From: Rhizobacter sp. AJA081-3
Lineage (GTDB): Bacteria > Pseudomonadota > Gammaproteobacteria > Burkholderiales > Burkholderiaceae_C
Reading direction: 5' to 3'
NCBI RefSeq assembly: GCF_017795745.1
Contig: NZ_CP059067.1
Span: 1,364,001-1,428,000, forward strand
DNA length: 64,000 bases
The notes below the pieces were generated by a model. That model was given only the letters and a program-made list of their open reading frames with translations. It was not told the DNA's origin and did no database searches. A program made the position numbers and the translations under genes. Shown here in pieces: positions 47,694 to 57,120 of the stretch. Position 1 is the stretch's first letter; each line of letters opens with the position of its first letter.

Positions 47694-49861
47694 AGTCGAG
47701 CCCCGCGTTCGGCCAGGCCGACCTCACCAACTGCGAACGCGAGCTGATCCATCTCGCCGGGTCTGTGCAGCCGCATGGCGTGCTGCTGGCCGTTCGCGAG
47801 CCCTCCTTCGAGGTGGTGCAGGCGAGCGCCAACGTGGTCGATCTGCTGCGCCGGCAGACGGGCGAACTGCTCGAGCGGCCGCTTCGCTGGCTGGGCGGGA
47901 ACCTCGAAGATCAGGTGCGCGCGATCGCCCAACAGGACGATCTCGACGAACCGGTGCCCTTTCGCTGCCGGCTGTCGCTGGGTGGTAGCGACGCCGAGTT
48001 CGAGGGCGTGGTGCATCGCGTGCCGGGTCAATTGCTGGTGGTCGAGCTCGAACCGCTGGACACGCCGCCGGGCGGCGTCGCGGTGCTCGAACTCGACGGC
48101 GACACGCTGGCACAGCACCTGGGCCGCGCGGTGCAGCGCCTGAGTGCCGCCTCCAGCATCGGCACGCTTTCGGACGCGGTGGTGAAGTGCTTCCGCGAGA
48201 TGACCGGCTACGACCGGGTCATGGTCTACAAGTTCGACCCCGACGGCCACGGCAAGATCATCGCCGAGGCGCGCGATCCGCGGCTGGAGTCGCTGCTCGG
48301 CCACCACTACCCGGCCACCGACATTCCGCAACGCGCCCGCGAGTTGTACATCCGCAATCGCGTGCGACTTCTGGTCGACGTCGACTACGCCGCGGCCGGG
48401 TTGGTGCCGCGCCAGGTGCCCGGCAGCGCAGCCGAACTGGACATGTCGATGTGCACGCTGCGCAGCATGTCGCCATTGCACCTGCAATACCTGCGCAACA
48501 TGGGCGTGACGGCCACGCTGGTGGTGTCGCTGGTACGCGAGGGCCAGCTGTGGGGCCTGGTCGCCTGCCACCACTACAGCCCCTACAACCTGCGCTTTGC
48601 CGTGCGTGCCGCGGCCGACCTGCTGTCCGAGGTGATCGCCACGCGCATCGCGGCGATCGACAACTACGCCTATGCGCAAGTGGCCATCCAGGTCCGCCGG
48701 CTCGAGCAGCGCCTGATCGAGGCCACCTCCACCGAAGGCGACTGGCGCCTGGCGCTGCTGCGCAACCCGCGCACGCTGCTGCAGCCGCTGGACGCCACCG
48801 GCGCGGCGCTGTTCCATGACGACGAGGTGCTGAGCACCGGCGAGGTGCCGTCTACGCCGCAGCTGCGCGCCCTTCAGCAATGGGTGCAGACGCACGGCGT
48901 CGATCGACTCTTCCACTGCTCGGCTGTCGAGCGCGACAACCCCTCGCTGGCCTCGCTCACGCCCACCGCCAGCGGCGTGATCGCGGTGAAGCTTTCGGCC
49001 GACCGGCCCGACTACCTGATGTGGTTCCGCAAGGAACAGCTGCTCACCGTCACCTGGGCCGGCGACCCGGCCAAGCCGATGGTCGCCAACAACCCGATGG
49101 AGCTGTCGCCGAGGCGCTCGTTCGCCGCCTGGTCGGAGCTGGTGCGCGGCACGGCGCTGCCCTGGAGCGGCAGCGAGCTGGCGCTGGCGCGCGCCATCGG
49201 GGCCTCGCTGATCGACATCATCGTGCAGGTCAACGCGGTGCGCCTGCTGATTGCCGAACACCAGCTTTCCAAGGTGCGTGGCACGGTGGGCAGTTCGAAC
49301 GAGGCGGTCATCGTGACCGACGGCCATCAGCGCACGCTGTTCGCCAACGAGGCCTTCCTGCGACTGAGCGGGCGCACGCGCGAGACCCCTGCCCGACTGG
49401 CCGCGGTGGCCGGCCTGCTCACCCAGCCGCAGGCCGCCCAGCGTGTCTTCGATGCCCTGGTGAGCGACGGCCAGCCCTGGCGCGGGGAATTCGAGCTGGC
49501 CGGCAGCCGGCCCACGCCGCTGTCCGTGCGGGCCGAGGTGGTGCCCGCGCGCGACGGCTCGGTGCTCGGCTTCATCCTGATGTTCGACGACCTCACGGAA
49601 TCCAAGCGTGCCTTGCGCGCGCGCGAGCACCTCGAGGCATCGCTGTCGCAGGCGGCGCCATCACTGGCCGCCTTCGGCAGCGGATCGCGCGAGAACGACG
49701 AGCTGGTCAGCGCCATCCTGGCCAGCGCCAGCCTGGCGGCGATGGACATCGCCGACGGCAACATGGCGCCCACGGTGGCTCCCATGCTCGAGGAACTGGA
49801 AGTCTCGACGCGCCGCGCGACCACCCTGTACGGACGCATCCGCGGATTCACGCAACGCTAG
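47690..49861 (+). CDS. bphP: Bacteriophytochrome (PAS-GAF-PHY-PAS) without histidine kinase
   Basis: 723-aa red/far-red photoreceptor. Biliverdin-binding Cys15 lies in DLTNCERELIHLAGSVQPHG; the GAF core has YPATDIPQRARELYI (Asp211, variant of PASDIP) and LRSMSPLHLQYLRNMGV; the PHY tongue has PRRSF at 474-478. A further PAS domain lies at about 520-640 (VIVTDGHQRTLFANEAFL), then about 80 helical residues. No HisKA or HATPase domain is present, as in phytochromes that act by binding PpsR2 directly. The GTG start overlaps ppsR2. Its 3' end overlaps the opposing heme oxygenase by 14 bp. Confidence 0.93.
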   Translation: MKSSPAFGQADLTNCERELIHLAGSVQPHGVLLAVREPSFEVVQASANVVDLLRRQTGELLERPLRWLGGNLEDQVRAIAQQDDLDEPVPFRCRLSLGGSDAEFEGVVHRVPGQLLVVELEPLDTPPGGVAVLELDGDTLAQHLGRAVQRLSAASSIGTLSDAVVKCFREMTGYDRVMVYKFDPDGHGKIIAEARDPRLESLLGHHYPATDIPQRARELYIRNRVRLLVDVDYAAAGLVPRQVPGSAAELDMSMCTLRSMSPLHLQYLRNMGVTATLVVSLVREGQLWGLVACHHYSPYNLRFAVRAAADLLSEVIATRIAAIDNYAYAQVAIQVRRLEQRLIEATSTEGDWRLALLRNPRTLLQPLDATGAALFHDDEVLSTGEVPSTPQLRALQQWVQTHGVDRLFHCSAVERDNPSLASLTPTASGVIAVKLSADRPDYLMWFRKEQLLTVTWAGDPAKPMVANNPMELSPRRSFAAWSELVRGTALPWSGSELALARAIGASLIDIIVQVNAVRLLIAEHQLSKVRGTVGSSNEAVIVTDGHQRTLFANEAFLRLSGRTRETPARLAAVAGLLTQPQAAQRVFDALVSDGQPWRGEFELAGSRPTPLSVRAEVVPARDGSVLGFILMFDDLTESKRALRAREHLEASLSQAAPSLAAFGSGSRENDELVSAILASASLAAMDIADGNMAPTVAPMLEELEVSTRRATTLYGRIRGFTQR

Positions 49862-50498
49862 GTGCGGAGCGGGCGCGGTCGAGCTGCTCGAACAGCTCGC
49901 CGTGGCGGCGGAAGGCGTCGGTCGCCTCGCTGACGATCGCCTCGCGCGAGGCCGGGTCGCCCTCGATCTGATCGAGCCCGCTGCGGAACCGCTGCGCCAT
50001 CGCGCCCACCTGCTGCGGGGATCCGAAGTCGTAGAAGCGCGTGCCGGCCTCGGGCGCCAACCCGAGCGCGCGCGCCACAATCTTGCGCAGCGCCTGGCCG
50101 CCGCTGAGGTCGCCGAGGTAGCGCACGTAGGCGTGCGCCACCAGCAGCGCCGGTTCGCTGCGCTCGATCTCGGCGATGCGTGCCGCGTAGGCCCGGGCCG
50201 CCGGTTGCGCCGCCAGTTCGTCGCGCCAAGCCGGGCCGTGCAGGTGATCGAGGTCGCTGCCCAGCGGCTCCTCGCGCAGCAGTTCGGAGTTGAACACGGG
50301 GGCGATCACCGGGTGTTGCGCCTGGCGCAGCAGCGCCGCTTCGAGCGCCGCGTAGATCGGGTGCAGGCTGGCCAGCAACAGGCAGTAGCCGTTTCGATCG
50401 ACCTGACCACCGAGCAGGGCGCGCACGAAGCTCGTCGCTTCGACCTGCTTGTGCGCAGGCCAAGTCTGCGAACGCAGACGTTCGGCAAGCGAGTTCAT
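49848..50498 (-). CDS. bphO: Biliverdin-producing heme oxygenase
   Basis: 216-aa all-helical heme oxygenase that would make the biliverdin chromophore for BphP. The proximal His region is QTWPAHKQVEATSFVRALLGG (His about 16) and the distal-helix signature is YVRYLGDLSGGQALRKIVA. Met at 50498 is chosen; the frame to 50621 runs through the promoter region and adds no family sequence. It converges on bphP with a 14-bp overlap of coding ends, which links the two genes. Confidence 0.93.
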   Translation of the reverse strand: MNSLAERLRSQTWPAHKQVEATSFVRALLGGQVDRNGYCLLLASLHPIYAALEAALLRQAQHPVIAPVFNSELLREEPLGSDLDHLHGPAWRDELAAQPAARAYAARIAEIERSEPALLVAHAYVRYLGDLSGGQALRKIVARALGLAPEAGTRFYDFGSPQQVGAMAQRFRSGLDQIEGDPASREAIVSEATDAFRRHGELFEQLDRARSAPSVA

Positions 50499-50647
50499 CG
50501 GGGTCGGTTCCAGCGGGTCGGCATGAAGGGCTCCGTGGGTGCGATCATTATCGGCGGCGAGAGTTCGGTCGTGCCACGCAAAAGGCCTGGCACACCATGG
50601 CTCTCGCCATCGCCGCAACACCGCCGTGCACTATCTCCGGGCCTGCC

Positions 50648-52012
50648 ATGAACAACGACGAGCGCTTGCCGTCCCATCGCACTGACTTGGCGCAGGGCGC
50701 CGCATTGCCGCACCGCATCGTGGTCGTCGGCGGCGGCGCCGGCGGGCTCGAACTGGTCACGCAACTCGGCGACCGGCTCGGCCGCAAGGGCCTGGCGCAT
50801 GTCACGCTGATCGAGAAGACGCGCACACATTTCTGGAAGCCGCACCTGCACGAGATCGCCGCCGGCAGCGCCGACCTGCACAGCCACGCCACCGACTACC
50901 TGGCGCAATCGCACTGGCACGGCTTCCGCTACCGCGTGGGCGAGATGGTCGGGCTGGACCGCGAGAAGCGCGAGGTGATCGTCGCCCCGGCCATCGACGA
51001 CGACGGCGTACCGATCACGCAGCCCTACACGCGCGGCTACGACACGCTGGTGATCGCCGTGGGCAGCCAGACCAACGACTTCGGAACGCCCGGCGTGGCC
51101 GAGCACGCCATCGCGCTGGAGACACCCTGGCAGGCCGAGCGTTTCCACCGCCGCCTGGTCAACGCCTGCATCCGCGCACACATGCAGACCGAGCCGCTGG
51201 CGCCGCGGCAGCTGCAGGTGGCGATCATCGGCGCCGGCGCCACCGGTGTGGAGCTGTCGGCCGAACTGCACAAGGCGACGCGGGCGCTGGTCTCGTACAA
51301 CCTCGAGCGCATCGACCCGGAGCGCGACATCAAGCTCAACCTGATCGAAGCCGGGCCGCGCATCCTGCCCGCGCTGCCCGAACGCATCTCGGGAGCGGCG
51401 GCGAAGCTGCTCACCGGGCTGGGCGTGCGCGTGCGGACCGGTTCGCGCGTCACCGCGGTGACCCACGAAGGGGTGCAGCTCGCCAGCGGCGAGCTGATTC
51501 CGGCCGAACTCGTGGTGTGGGCCGCCGGCGTGAAGGCGCCTGACTTCCTTCGCGACGTGGCCGGGCTGGAGACAAACCGGCTGAACCAGCTCGTTGTCGA
51601 GCCCACGCTGCGTTGCACGCGCGACCCGGACGTCTTCGCGCTGGGCGACTGCGCCGCTGCGCCCTGGCTGGGCCACGAGGGCAACGTGCCCCCGCGCGCG
51701 CAGGCGGCGCACCAGCAGGCCTCGCACCTGGTCAAGCAGCTGCAGCGGCGCATCGAGGGCAAGCCGCTACAGCCGTATCGCTACCGCGACTTCGGCTCGC
51801 TGGTGTCGCTGGGCGAGTACAGCACGGTGGGCAACCTGATGGGCTCGCTGGTCGGCGGCAATCTGTGGGTCGAGGGCCTGTTCGCGCGCACCATGTACCT
51901 GTCGCTGTACAAGATGCACGAAGTGGCATTGCATGGCTTCTGGCGCACCGCGCTCGGCTCGATGAGCCGCTGGATGACACGCGGCACCGAGCCGCGAGTC
52001 AAGCTGCACTGA
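50648..52012 (+). CDS. ndh: Type II NADH:quinone oxidoreductase
   Basis: 454-aa single-subunit NDH-2. FAD site RIVVVGGGAGGLELVTQLG near residue 20; NADH site VAIIGAGATGVELSAELH; C-terminal FALGDCAAAP with the quinone-site region PPRAQAAHQQASHLVKQLQ. The C-terminal amphipathic/membrane part (GNLWVEGLFARTMYLSLYKMHEVAL) is typical. ATG 50648 precedes the conserved start; an in-frame ATG at 50597 lacks support. It is divergent from bphO. It marks the change from photosynthesis to general genes, though a redox link to the quinone pool is conceivable. Confidence 0.93.
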   Translation: MNNDERLPSHRTDLAQGAALPHRIVVVGGGAGGLELVTQLGDRLGRKGLAHVTLIEKTRTHFWKPHLHEIAAGSADLHSHATDYLAQSHWHGFRYRVGEMVGLDREKREVIVAPAIDDDGVPITQPYTRGYDTLVIAVGSQTNDFGTPGVAEHAIALETPWQAERFHRRLVNACIRAHMQTEPLAPRQLQVAIIGAGATGVELSAELHKATRALVSYNLERIDPERDIKLNLIEAGPRILPALPERISGAAAKLLTGLGVRVRTGSRVTAVTHEGVQLASGELIPAELVVWAAGVKAPDFLRDVAGLETNRLNQLVVEPTLRCTRDPDVFALGDCAAAPWLGHEGNVPPRAQAAHQQASHLVKQLQRRIEGKPLQPYRYRDFGSLVSLGEYSTVGNLMGSLVGGNLWVEGLFARTMYLSLYKMHEVALHGFWRTALGSMSRWMTRGTEPRVKLH

Positions 52013-52014
52013 CC

Positions 52015-52028
52015 GGGGCTACAGCCCC
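52015..52028. terminator. Short hairpin between convergent ndh and ParA-like gene
   Basis: GGGGCT (52015-52020), AC, AGCCCC (52023-52028) directly after the ndh stop and across the stop codon of the opposing gene. The stem is strong but the loop is only 2 nt and there is no U-tract, so the terminator call is tentative. Confidence 0.4.
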
Positions 52029-52708
52029 ACGTCGTCCAGGTCGCGGTAGACGTCGCGCAGCCACATCTTCACGCGCTGGCGGTCCATCAGGCCGAGTGCG
52101 GCGTGGTTGTCGCCGTTCTTGGCGTTCCAGAAGCTGCTGCTGGTGGCGTCGATCTTGTTGATCGCGCCGTCGTGCAGCCGCTTCACCGAGACGATCTTGG
52201 CGCCCAGGCCGAGCGCCCGCGCCTGCTCGCCCGACTGCTCGAGCACGCCGAAGTCGTTGCCGCGCACCTGGTTGCGCACCAGCACGTACTTCAGGCTGGT
52301 GCCGAAGCGGTCGAGCAGGCGGCGCAGCAGGTCCACCGAATCCTTGCCGGTGTCCATCACGTGCCAATAGTGGATCTGGATGCCGGACTCGTCGGCCAGA
52401 TTCAGCACGCCGGAGTCGTCCATCCAGCGCACCAGCGGGTCGTGCGTCTGGGCGGCCAGATCGACGAGGATGCGGCGATCCGGCTGCTCGACGGCGGCTT
52501 CCATGATGGCGTCCAGCGCCTCGTAGCGGTCGACGATCACCGGCGAGGCGTAGCCCGAGTAGAAGCGCATCAGCGCGCCGTGCGAGCGGTCGGTGTCGAA
52601 GCCGATGAAGGGCTCGCCGCGGTCGATCAGGTACTGCGCCAGCACCCGTGCCATCAGCGACTTGCCGACTCCGCCCTTTTCGCCGCCGATGAAATGAATC
52701 TTCGCCAT
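52019..52708 (-). CDS. ParA/CobQ-like P-loop ATPase of unknown role
   Basis: 229-aa SIMIBI-class protein. Deviant Walker A is at the very start (HFIGGEKGGVGKSLMARVL, residues 5-23), switch I region has GFDTDRSHGALMRF, and Walker B-like ILVDLAAQTHDPLVRWM. No ParB or centromere-like repeats are nearby, and it is too short for a MinD with a membrane-targeting helix. Similar orphan proteins are sometimes labelled mobilisation proteins. The function cannot be assigned. It is divergent from phoX. Confidence 0.75.
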   Translation of the reverse strand: MAKIHFIGGEKGGVGKSLMARVLAQYLIDRGEPFIGFDTDRSHGALMRFYSGYASPVIVDRYEALDAIMEAAVEQPDRRILVDLAAQTHDPLVRWMDDSGVLNLADESGIQIHYWHVMDTGKDSVDLLRRLLDRFGTSLKYVLVRNQVRGNDFGVLEQSGEQARALGLGAKIVSVKRLHDGAINKIDATSSSFWNAKNGDNHAALGLMDRQRVKMWLRDVYRDLDDVGL

Positions 52709-52808
52709 CTCGTGAGGTCCCTCGCTCGGTGGGGGTGCCGCCCGGTGCGGCCCGCTGTCGACATTCTGGCCTGTTTTCGCGGCGCTCCTCGCATCGACTC
52801 ACGTCAAA

Positions 52809-52837
52809 CCGTCACGGGAGCTTCACGGCACTGTCAT
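52809..52837 (+). promoter_or_regulatory. Pho box (three 7-bp repeats) upstream of phoX
   Basis: Three 7-bp half sites with exact 4-bp spacers: CCGTCAC (52809-52815), GCTTCAC (52820-52826) and CTGTCAT (52831-52837), so TCA recurs every 11 bp. This is the PhoB-binding layout, and the last repeat is the perfect consensus. It lies about 53 bp before the phoX ATG. Confidence 0.7.
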
Positions 52838-52889
52838 GCCCGCCGCCGAGACTGCGCCGCTTGAACCAACCCGCAGTCAAGAGGACGAC

Positions 52890-55127
52890 ATGAACAAGCC
52901 CGTGGACCTGCCGATCGGCTTCTCCGAAGAAGAGGACTCCAACACCTCCGCCAACCCGAGTTTCGACTCCATCCTGAGCGCACGTCTGAGCCGCCGCGGC
53001 CTGCTGCGCGGCGGCGTCGGCACGGCTGCCACGGCCCTGTTCGGCAGCGCCGTGCTGGCCGGCTGCGGCGGCGGCGACGACGATCCGGCACCGGTCGCAC
53101 CCACCGAGACCCTGCTCGGTTTCAGCGCGGTGGGCAAGAGCCTGCTCGACAGCGTGGTTGTGCCGGCTGGCTACACGGCCACCGCGATCTACGCGCTCGG
53201 CGACCCGCTGGCTGCCGGTGTGGCCGACTACCTGAACGACGGCACCGACACCAACTTCGAGAACCGTGCGGGCGACCACCACGATGGCATGGAGTGGTTC
53301 GGCCTGTCGGCCGCCGGCGCGGCCTCGGCCACGGCCGTGGACCGCGGTCTGCTGGCCGTGAACCACGAGGCAACCACCGACGAGAACCGCTCGTCGTTCT
53401 TCCTTCATGCCGATGGCGGCACGAGCACGCTGCCGCGTCCGGCCTTGGAAGTCGACAAGGAGCTCGCGATCCACGGCGTGTCCGTGGTCGAGGTGCGCAA
53501 GACCGGCACGGCCTGGGCCGCGGTCAAGGATTCGTCCTTCAACCGCCGCCTGACCACGCTGACCGACATCGAGATCGCCGGCCCCGCGCGCGGCAATGCG
53601 CTGCTGGTGACGAAGCACTCGACCGCCGGCACGGCAACGCGCGGCACGCTGAACAACTGCGGTACCGGCAAGACGCCCTGGGGCAGCTTCGTCACCGGCG
53701 AGGAGAACTGGTCGGGCTACTTCACCCGCCCGGTGGGCGACGACGCCGCGCGCGCCAACGACAAGAGCGTGACGTCGCTGCGCCGATACGGACGCGCCGA
53801 AGGGGCCACCTCGCGCCACGGCTGGGAGAGCGCCGGTGCCGGCGACATCTACGCACGCTGGACCAACGCGAAGACCGGTGTCTCGACCGACGGCAGCGAC
53901 GACTACCGCAACGAGATGAACGGCATGGGCTACATCGTCGAGCTCGACCCGTACGACAAGAGCAAGGCGGCGAAGAAGCGCACCGGCCTCGGCCGCTTCG
54001 CCCACGAGAGCGCGGCCTTCGGCACGCCGGTCGCCGGCCAGCCGATCGCCGTCTACCAGGGCGACGACTCGCGCAACGAATACATCTACAAGTTCGTCTC
54101 CACGGCCCTGTGGGACGCTGCCGATGCGAACCCGGCCGACCGGATGGCCACCGGCGACAAGTACCTCGACAGCGGCAAGCTGTACGCGGCGAAGTTCAAT
54201 GCCGACGGCAGCGGCGAGTGGATCGAGCTGTCGATCACGACGCCCGCGATCGCGGCTTATGCGGGTTACACCTTCGCCGACCAGGCCGACGTCTGCGTGA
54301 ACTCGCGCCTGGCCGGCGACGCCATCGGCGCCACCAAGATGGACCGGCCCGAGTGGTGCGCGGTGAATCCGGCCAACGGCGAGATCTACTTCACGCTGAC
54401 CAACAACAGCAACCGCCGCGTCGAGCCCACCGGCTCCTCGCAGCTCGCCCCGGACAGCGCTAACCCGCGCGTCTACACCGACATCAAGGGCACCTCGACC
54501 TCGCAGCAGGGCAACCCGAACGGGCACATCCTGCGCATCAAGGAAGGTGCCGCCGGCAGTGCCGCGACGGGCTTCACCTGGGACGTCTACCTGTTCGGCG
54601 CCGAGTCGGGCGCGCCCGGCGCGATCAACCTGTCGAGCCTGACCTCGGACCAGGACTTCTCCAGCCCCGACGGCCTCGTGTTCAGCCGCGCCACCGGCAT
54701 CTGCTGGATCCAGACCGACGACGGCGCCTACACCGACGTGACCAACTGCATGATGCTCGCCGCGCTGCCCGGCCAGGTGGGAGACGGCGCGAAGAAGACG
54801 CTGAGCTACAGCCGCACCGCCGGCGGCGCGCTCGCGGTGGACACCTACATCGGCAAGGCCCCGACCGCGTCGACGCTGAAGCGCTTCCTGGTCGGCCCCA
54901 TCGGCAGCGAGATCACCGGCCTGACCGAGACGCCGGACGGCAAGGCGATCTTCGTCAACATCCAGCATCCGGGCGAAAACACCGCGCAGGCCAACATCGC
55001 CGACCCGACGAAGTTCACCAGCCACTGGCCGGGCAATACCGGCTACGGCGCGGGCGGTGCAACGGCGCGGCCGCGGTCGGCGACGATCGTCATCACGAAG
55101 AACGACGGCGGGCGCATCGGCAGCTGA
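52890..55127 (+). CDS. phoX: PhoX-family alkaline phosphatase, Tat-exported
   Basis: 745-aa DUF839/PhoX protein, a Ca2+/Fe3+-dependent phosphatase releasing phosphate from organic esters. It has a Tat motif SRRGLLRGG (Arg35-Arg36) followed by a hydrophobic stretch and a lipobox-like AVLAGCGGG (Cys59). The mature part has DHHDGMEWFGL, LLAVNHEATTDE and SPDGLVFSRATGICWIQTDDG, typical of the beta-propeller metal sites. ATG 52890 has GAGG upstream. A Pho box precedes it, so phosphate-starvation induction is expected. Confidence 0.9.
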   Translation: MNKPVDLPIGFSEEEDSNTSANPSFDSILSARLSRRGLLRGGVGTAATALFGSAVLAGCGGGDDDPAPVAPTETLLGFSAVGKSLLDSVVVPAGYTATAIYALGDPLAAGVADYLNDGTDTNFENRAGDHHDGMEWFGLSAAGAASATAVDRGLLAVNHEATTDENRSSFFLHADGGTSTLPRPALEVDKELAIHGVSVVEVRKTGTAWAAVKDSSFNRRLTTLTDIEIAGPARGNALLVTKHSTAGTATRGTLNNCGTGKTPWGSFVTGEENWSGYFTRPVGDDAARANDKSVTSLRRYGRAEGATSRHGWESAGAGDIYARWTNAKTGVSTDGSDDYRNEMNGMGYIVELDPYDKSKAAKKRTGLGRFAHESAAFGTPVAGQPIAVYQGDDSRNEYIYKFVSTALWDAADANPADRMATGDKYLDSGKLYAAKFNADGSGEWIELSITTPAIAAYAGYTFADQADVCVNSRLAGDAIGATKMDRPEWCAVNPANGEIYFTLTNNSNRRVEPTGSSQLAPDSANPRVYTDIKGTSTSQQGNPNGHILRIKEGAAGSAATGFTWDVYLFGAESGAPGAINLSSLTSDQDFSSPDGLVFSRATGICWIQTDDGAYTDVTNCMMLAALPGQVGDGAKKTLSYSRTAGGALAVDTYIGKAPTASTLKRFLVGPIGSEITGLTETPDGKAIFVNIQHPGENTAQANIADPTKFTSHWPGNTGYGAGGATARPRSATIVITKNDGGRIGS

Positions 55128-55151
55128 ACGACCCTCCCGTGCGATGGTTCA

Positions 55152-55176
55152 TGGCGCCACGGCCGAAGTGGCGCCA
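55152..55176 (+). terminator. phoX downstream hairpin
   Basis: Perfect 9-bp arms TGGCGCCAC (55152-55160) and GTGGCGCCA (55168-55176) with a 7-nt loop, 24 bp after the phoX stop. No U-tract follows. It lies just before the start of the next small gene. Confidence 0.5.
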
Positions 55177-55200
55177 GAATCGCGGCATGGGAGAGCCATC

Positions 55201-55485
55201 GTGATCGAGAAGGGCTTCGCCGCCGTTGTGCTGGCGGCGTGCCTCGTCATGCTGCTGCGCCTGGCGCTGGGTGCGCAGCGTCGTCAGCGTTTCGACGCAG
55301 CCGCGATCCGCACCTGGCTGCGGCTTCGCGCGGCGGCGATCACGACGTGGCGCTGGCCGCGCTCGCGGCGACAGGCCCGGCAACTCGCCGACGATGCGAT
55401 CCGCCGCGCCAGCCAGGGCCAGTGGGACGGCAACGTCTACACGCCGGACGAATTCAAGCGCCCGCCGCGCGACAAGATGCACTGA
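55201..55485 (+). CDS. Hypothetical single-span membrane protein
   Basis: 94-aa protein from a GTG start (an ATG at 55144 in the phoX terminator is less likely). It has an N-terminal helix (EKGFAAVVLAACLVMLLRLAL), then a long Arg/Trp-rich stretch, and ends WDGNVYTPDEFKRPPRDKMH. I have seen similar uncharacterised small proteins in other Burkholderiales, but no function is known to me. Its end converges on the SDR gene 18 bp away. Confidence 0.65.
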   Translation: MIEKGFAAVVLAACLVMLLRLALGAQRRQRFDAAAIRTWLRLRAAAITTWRWPRSRRQARQLADDAIRRASQGQWDGNVYTPDEFKRPPRDKMH

Positions 55486-55503
55486 GTCCCGGAGTCGCGT
55501 TGT

Positions 55504-56262
55504 TCAGCCGCGCCCGACGAAGGGCATGTTGGTCGCCATCACCGTCATGAACAGCACGTTGGCATCCAGCGGCAGGCTGGCCATGTGCACCACCGCGTCG
55601 GCCACGTGCTTGACGTTCATGCGCGGCTCGACCTTGGTTTCGCCGTTGGCCTGGATCACGCCGTTGGCCATGCGCTCGGTCATGTCGGTGGCGGCGTTGC
55701 CGATGTCGATCTGGCCGCAGGCGATGTTGTGGCGCCGTCCGTCGAGCGCGGTGCTGCGCGTCAGGCCGCTGATGGCGTGCTTGGTGGCCGTGTAGGGCGC
55801 CGAGAAGGGCCGCGGCGCATAGGCCGAGATCGAACCGTTGTTGATGATGCGCCCGCCCTGCGGCGTCTGGCTCTTCATCAGGCGAATCGCCTCCTGCGTA
55901 CACAGGAAGGGGCCGGTCAGATTCACGTCGAGCACGGTCTTCCACTGCTCGAAGCTGAGGTCTTCCATCGGGATCGGCGGGGCGCCGGTGCCGGCGTTGT
56001 TGAACAGCACGTCGAGGCGGCCGAAGCGCTCGCGCGTCGTCGCGAAGAGTGCCTTCACCGAGGCCGGATCGCCCACGTCGGTGGGCACGGCGAGCAGGCG
56101 CTCGGCACCGCTAGGCGCAGCGGCGACGGTCTGTTGCAGCGCATCGGCGCGGCGGCCAGCGAGCACCACGTGGTAGCCGGCCTCCAGCAGGGCCAGGGCA
56201 CAGGCGCGGCCGATGCCGCTGCCGGCACCGGTGACGAGGGCAACGCGAGGGGTGGAACTCAT
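55504..56262 (-). CDS. Short-chain dehydrogenase/reductase
   Basis: 252-aa classical SDR. Cofactor motif VTGAGSGIG at 11-19, [20 protein letters not shown] (catalytic Ser) and YTATK (catalytic Tyr and Lys). The Arg residues after the second strand (LAGRRADAL) favour NADPH. The substrate is not evident from the sequence. It overlaps the upstream membrane-protein gene by 4 nt. Confidence 0.9.
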   Translation of the reverse strand: MSSTPRVALVTGAGSGIGRACALALLEAGYHVVLAGRRADALQQTVAAAPSGAERLLAVPTDVGDPASVKALFATTRERFGRLDVLFNNAGTGAPPIPMEDLSFEQWKTVLDVNLTGPFLCTQEAIRLMKSQTPQGGRIINNGSISAYAPRPFSAPYTATKHAISGLTRSTALDGRRHNIACGQIDIGNAATDMTERMANGVIQANGETKVEPRMNVKHVADAVVHMASLPLDANVLFMTVMATNMPFVGRG

Positions 56263-57104
56263 GGTGTGCTTTCGGGCGGCTGCGGCGCCGCATCGGTGGG
56301 GGGAAGCGGGGGCACGGCGTCGTCACCGTCGACGAAGCAGTCGGCAAACGTGAAGTACAGCGAGGTGTAGAACACGGTGGACAGCAGCAGCGAGGCCGGC
56401 ATGGCCAGCAGCGTGACTAGCTGGGCCTGGCCGAGCAGCGCAGCGATCAGGTTGGCCGCCACGCCGAGCGACAGCACCACGCCCAGCCAGGCCAGCGAGA
56501 AGACGACGAAGGCGCCCTTGTTGCGCCACATCGCGACCGTGCTCGAGAAGAGCGACTGCGCCACGCCCTGGGCGCCCCAGTGCACCAGCGCCGGCGCATG
56601 CCAGAAGGGCACCGAGAGCAGCCCCGCCAGGCCCAGGCGCATCGCCACCCCGAGCTGCAGCCGGCCATCGGCCAGCCGCTGCGCCACCTCTTCGGGTGTG
56701 GCCTTGCCGTCGGCCACCACATCCATCAGCGCTTCGAGCGCGCCGCCGTCGGCCCACTCGCTCAGCGCGATGATGGCCACGCTGGCGACGGCGTAGACCA
56801 CGCCGAGCATCAGCATCGCGCGCAGGCGCGGTGCGCCATGGCGCAGCGGTTCGATGAACGCGCTCGGCAGCGGCAGCTGGCCGCCCAGCGATTGTCTCGT
56901 CGCGATCATGAAGCCCAGCGAGCCCAGCGGCAGCAGCGCGAGCAGCAGCAGTGGCCCGATCACCGGCAGCAGCGTCAGCACGAAGACGAAGAACAGGAAG
57001 GCCGCGAACATGCCACTGAAGGCCAGCGGCTGCCGGGCGAAGGACTGGAAGCCGCGCCGGACCCAGGCGGCTCCGGTGGCGGCACTGACGTACTGCAGTC
57101 TCAT
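56259..57104 (-). CDS. BPSS1780-family multi-span membrane protein
   Basis: 281-aa protein with about six membrane helices. It opens [29 protein letters not shown], the signature of the uncharacterised BPSS1780 membrane family common in Betaproteobacteria. It ends in a Pro/Asp-rich tail. The frame upstream of 57104 runs into thrB and is not used. Function unknown. It is coupled to the SDR by a 4-nt overlap. Confidence 0.8.
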   Translation of the reverse strand: MRLQYVSAATGAAWVRRGFQSFARQPLAFSGMFAAFLFFVFVLTLLPVIGPLLLLALLPLGSLGFMIATRQSLGGQLPLPSAFIEPLRHGAPRLRAMLMLGVVYAVASVAIIALSEWADGGALEALMDVVADGKATPEEVAQRLADGRLQLGVAMRLGLAGLLSVPFWHAPALVHWGAQGVAQSLFSSTVAMWRNKGAFVVFSLAWLGVVLSLGVAANLIAALLGQAQLVTLLAMPASLLLSTVFYTSLYFTFADCFVDGDDAVPPLPPTDAAPQPPESTP

Positions 57105-57120
57105 GGGGTCGGTGGCGGTC

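Noticed and set aside
50560-50600. GTGCCA/TGGCAC inverted repeat and TGGCACG string as a sigma-54 promoter
   Set aside because: The second element (TTGC at correct spacing) is missing in that orientation.
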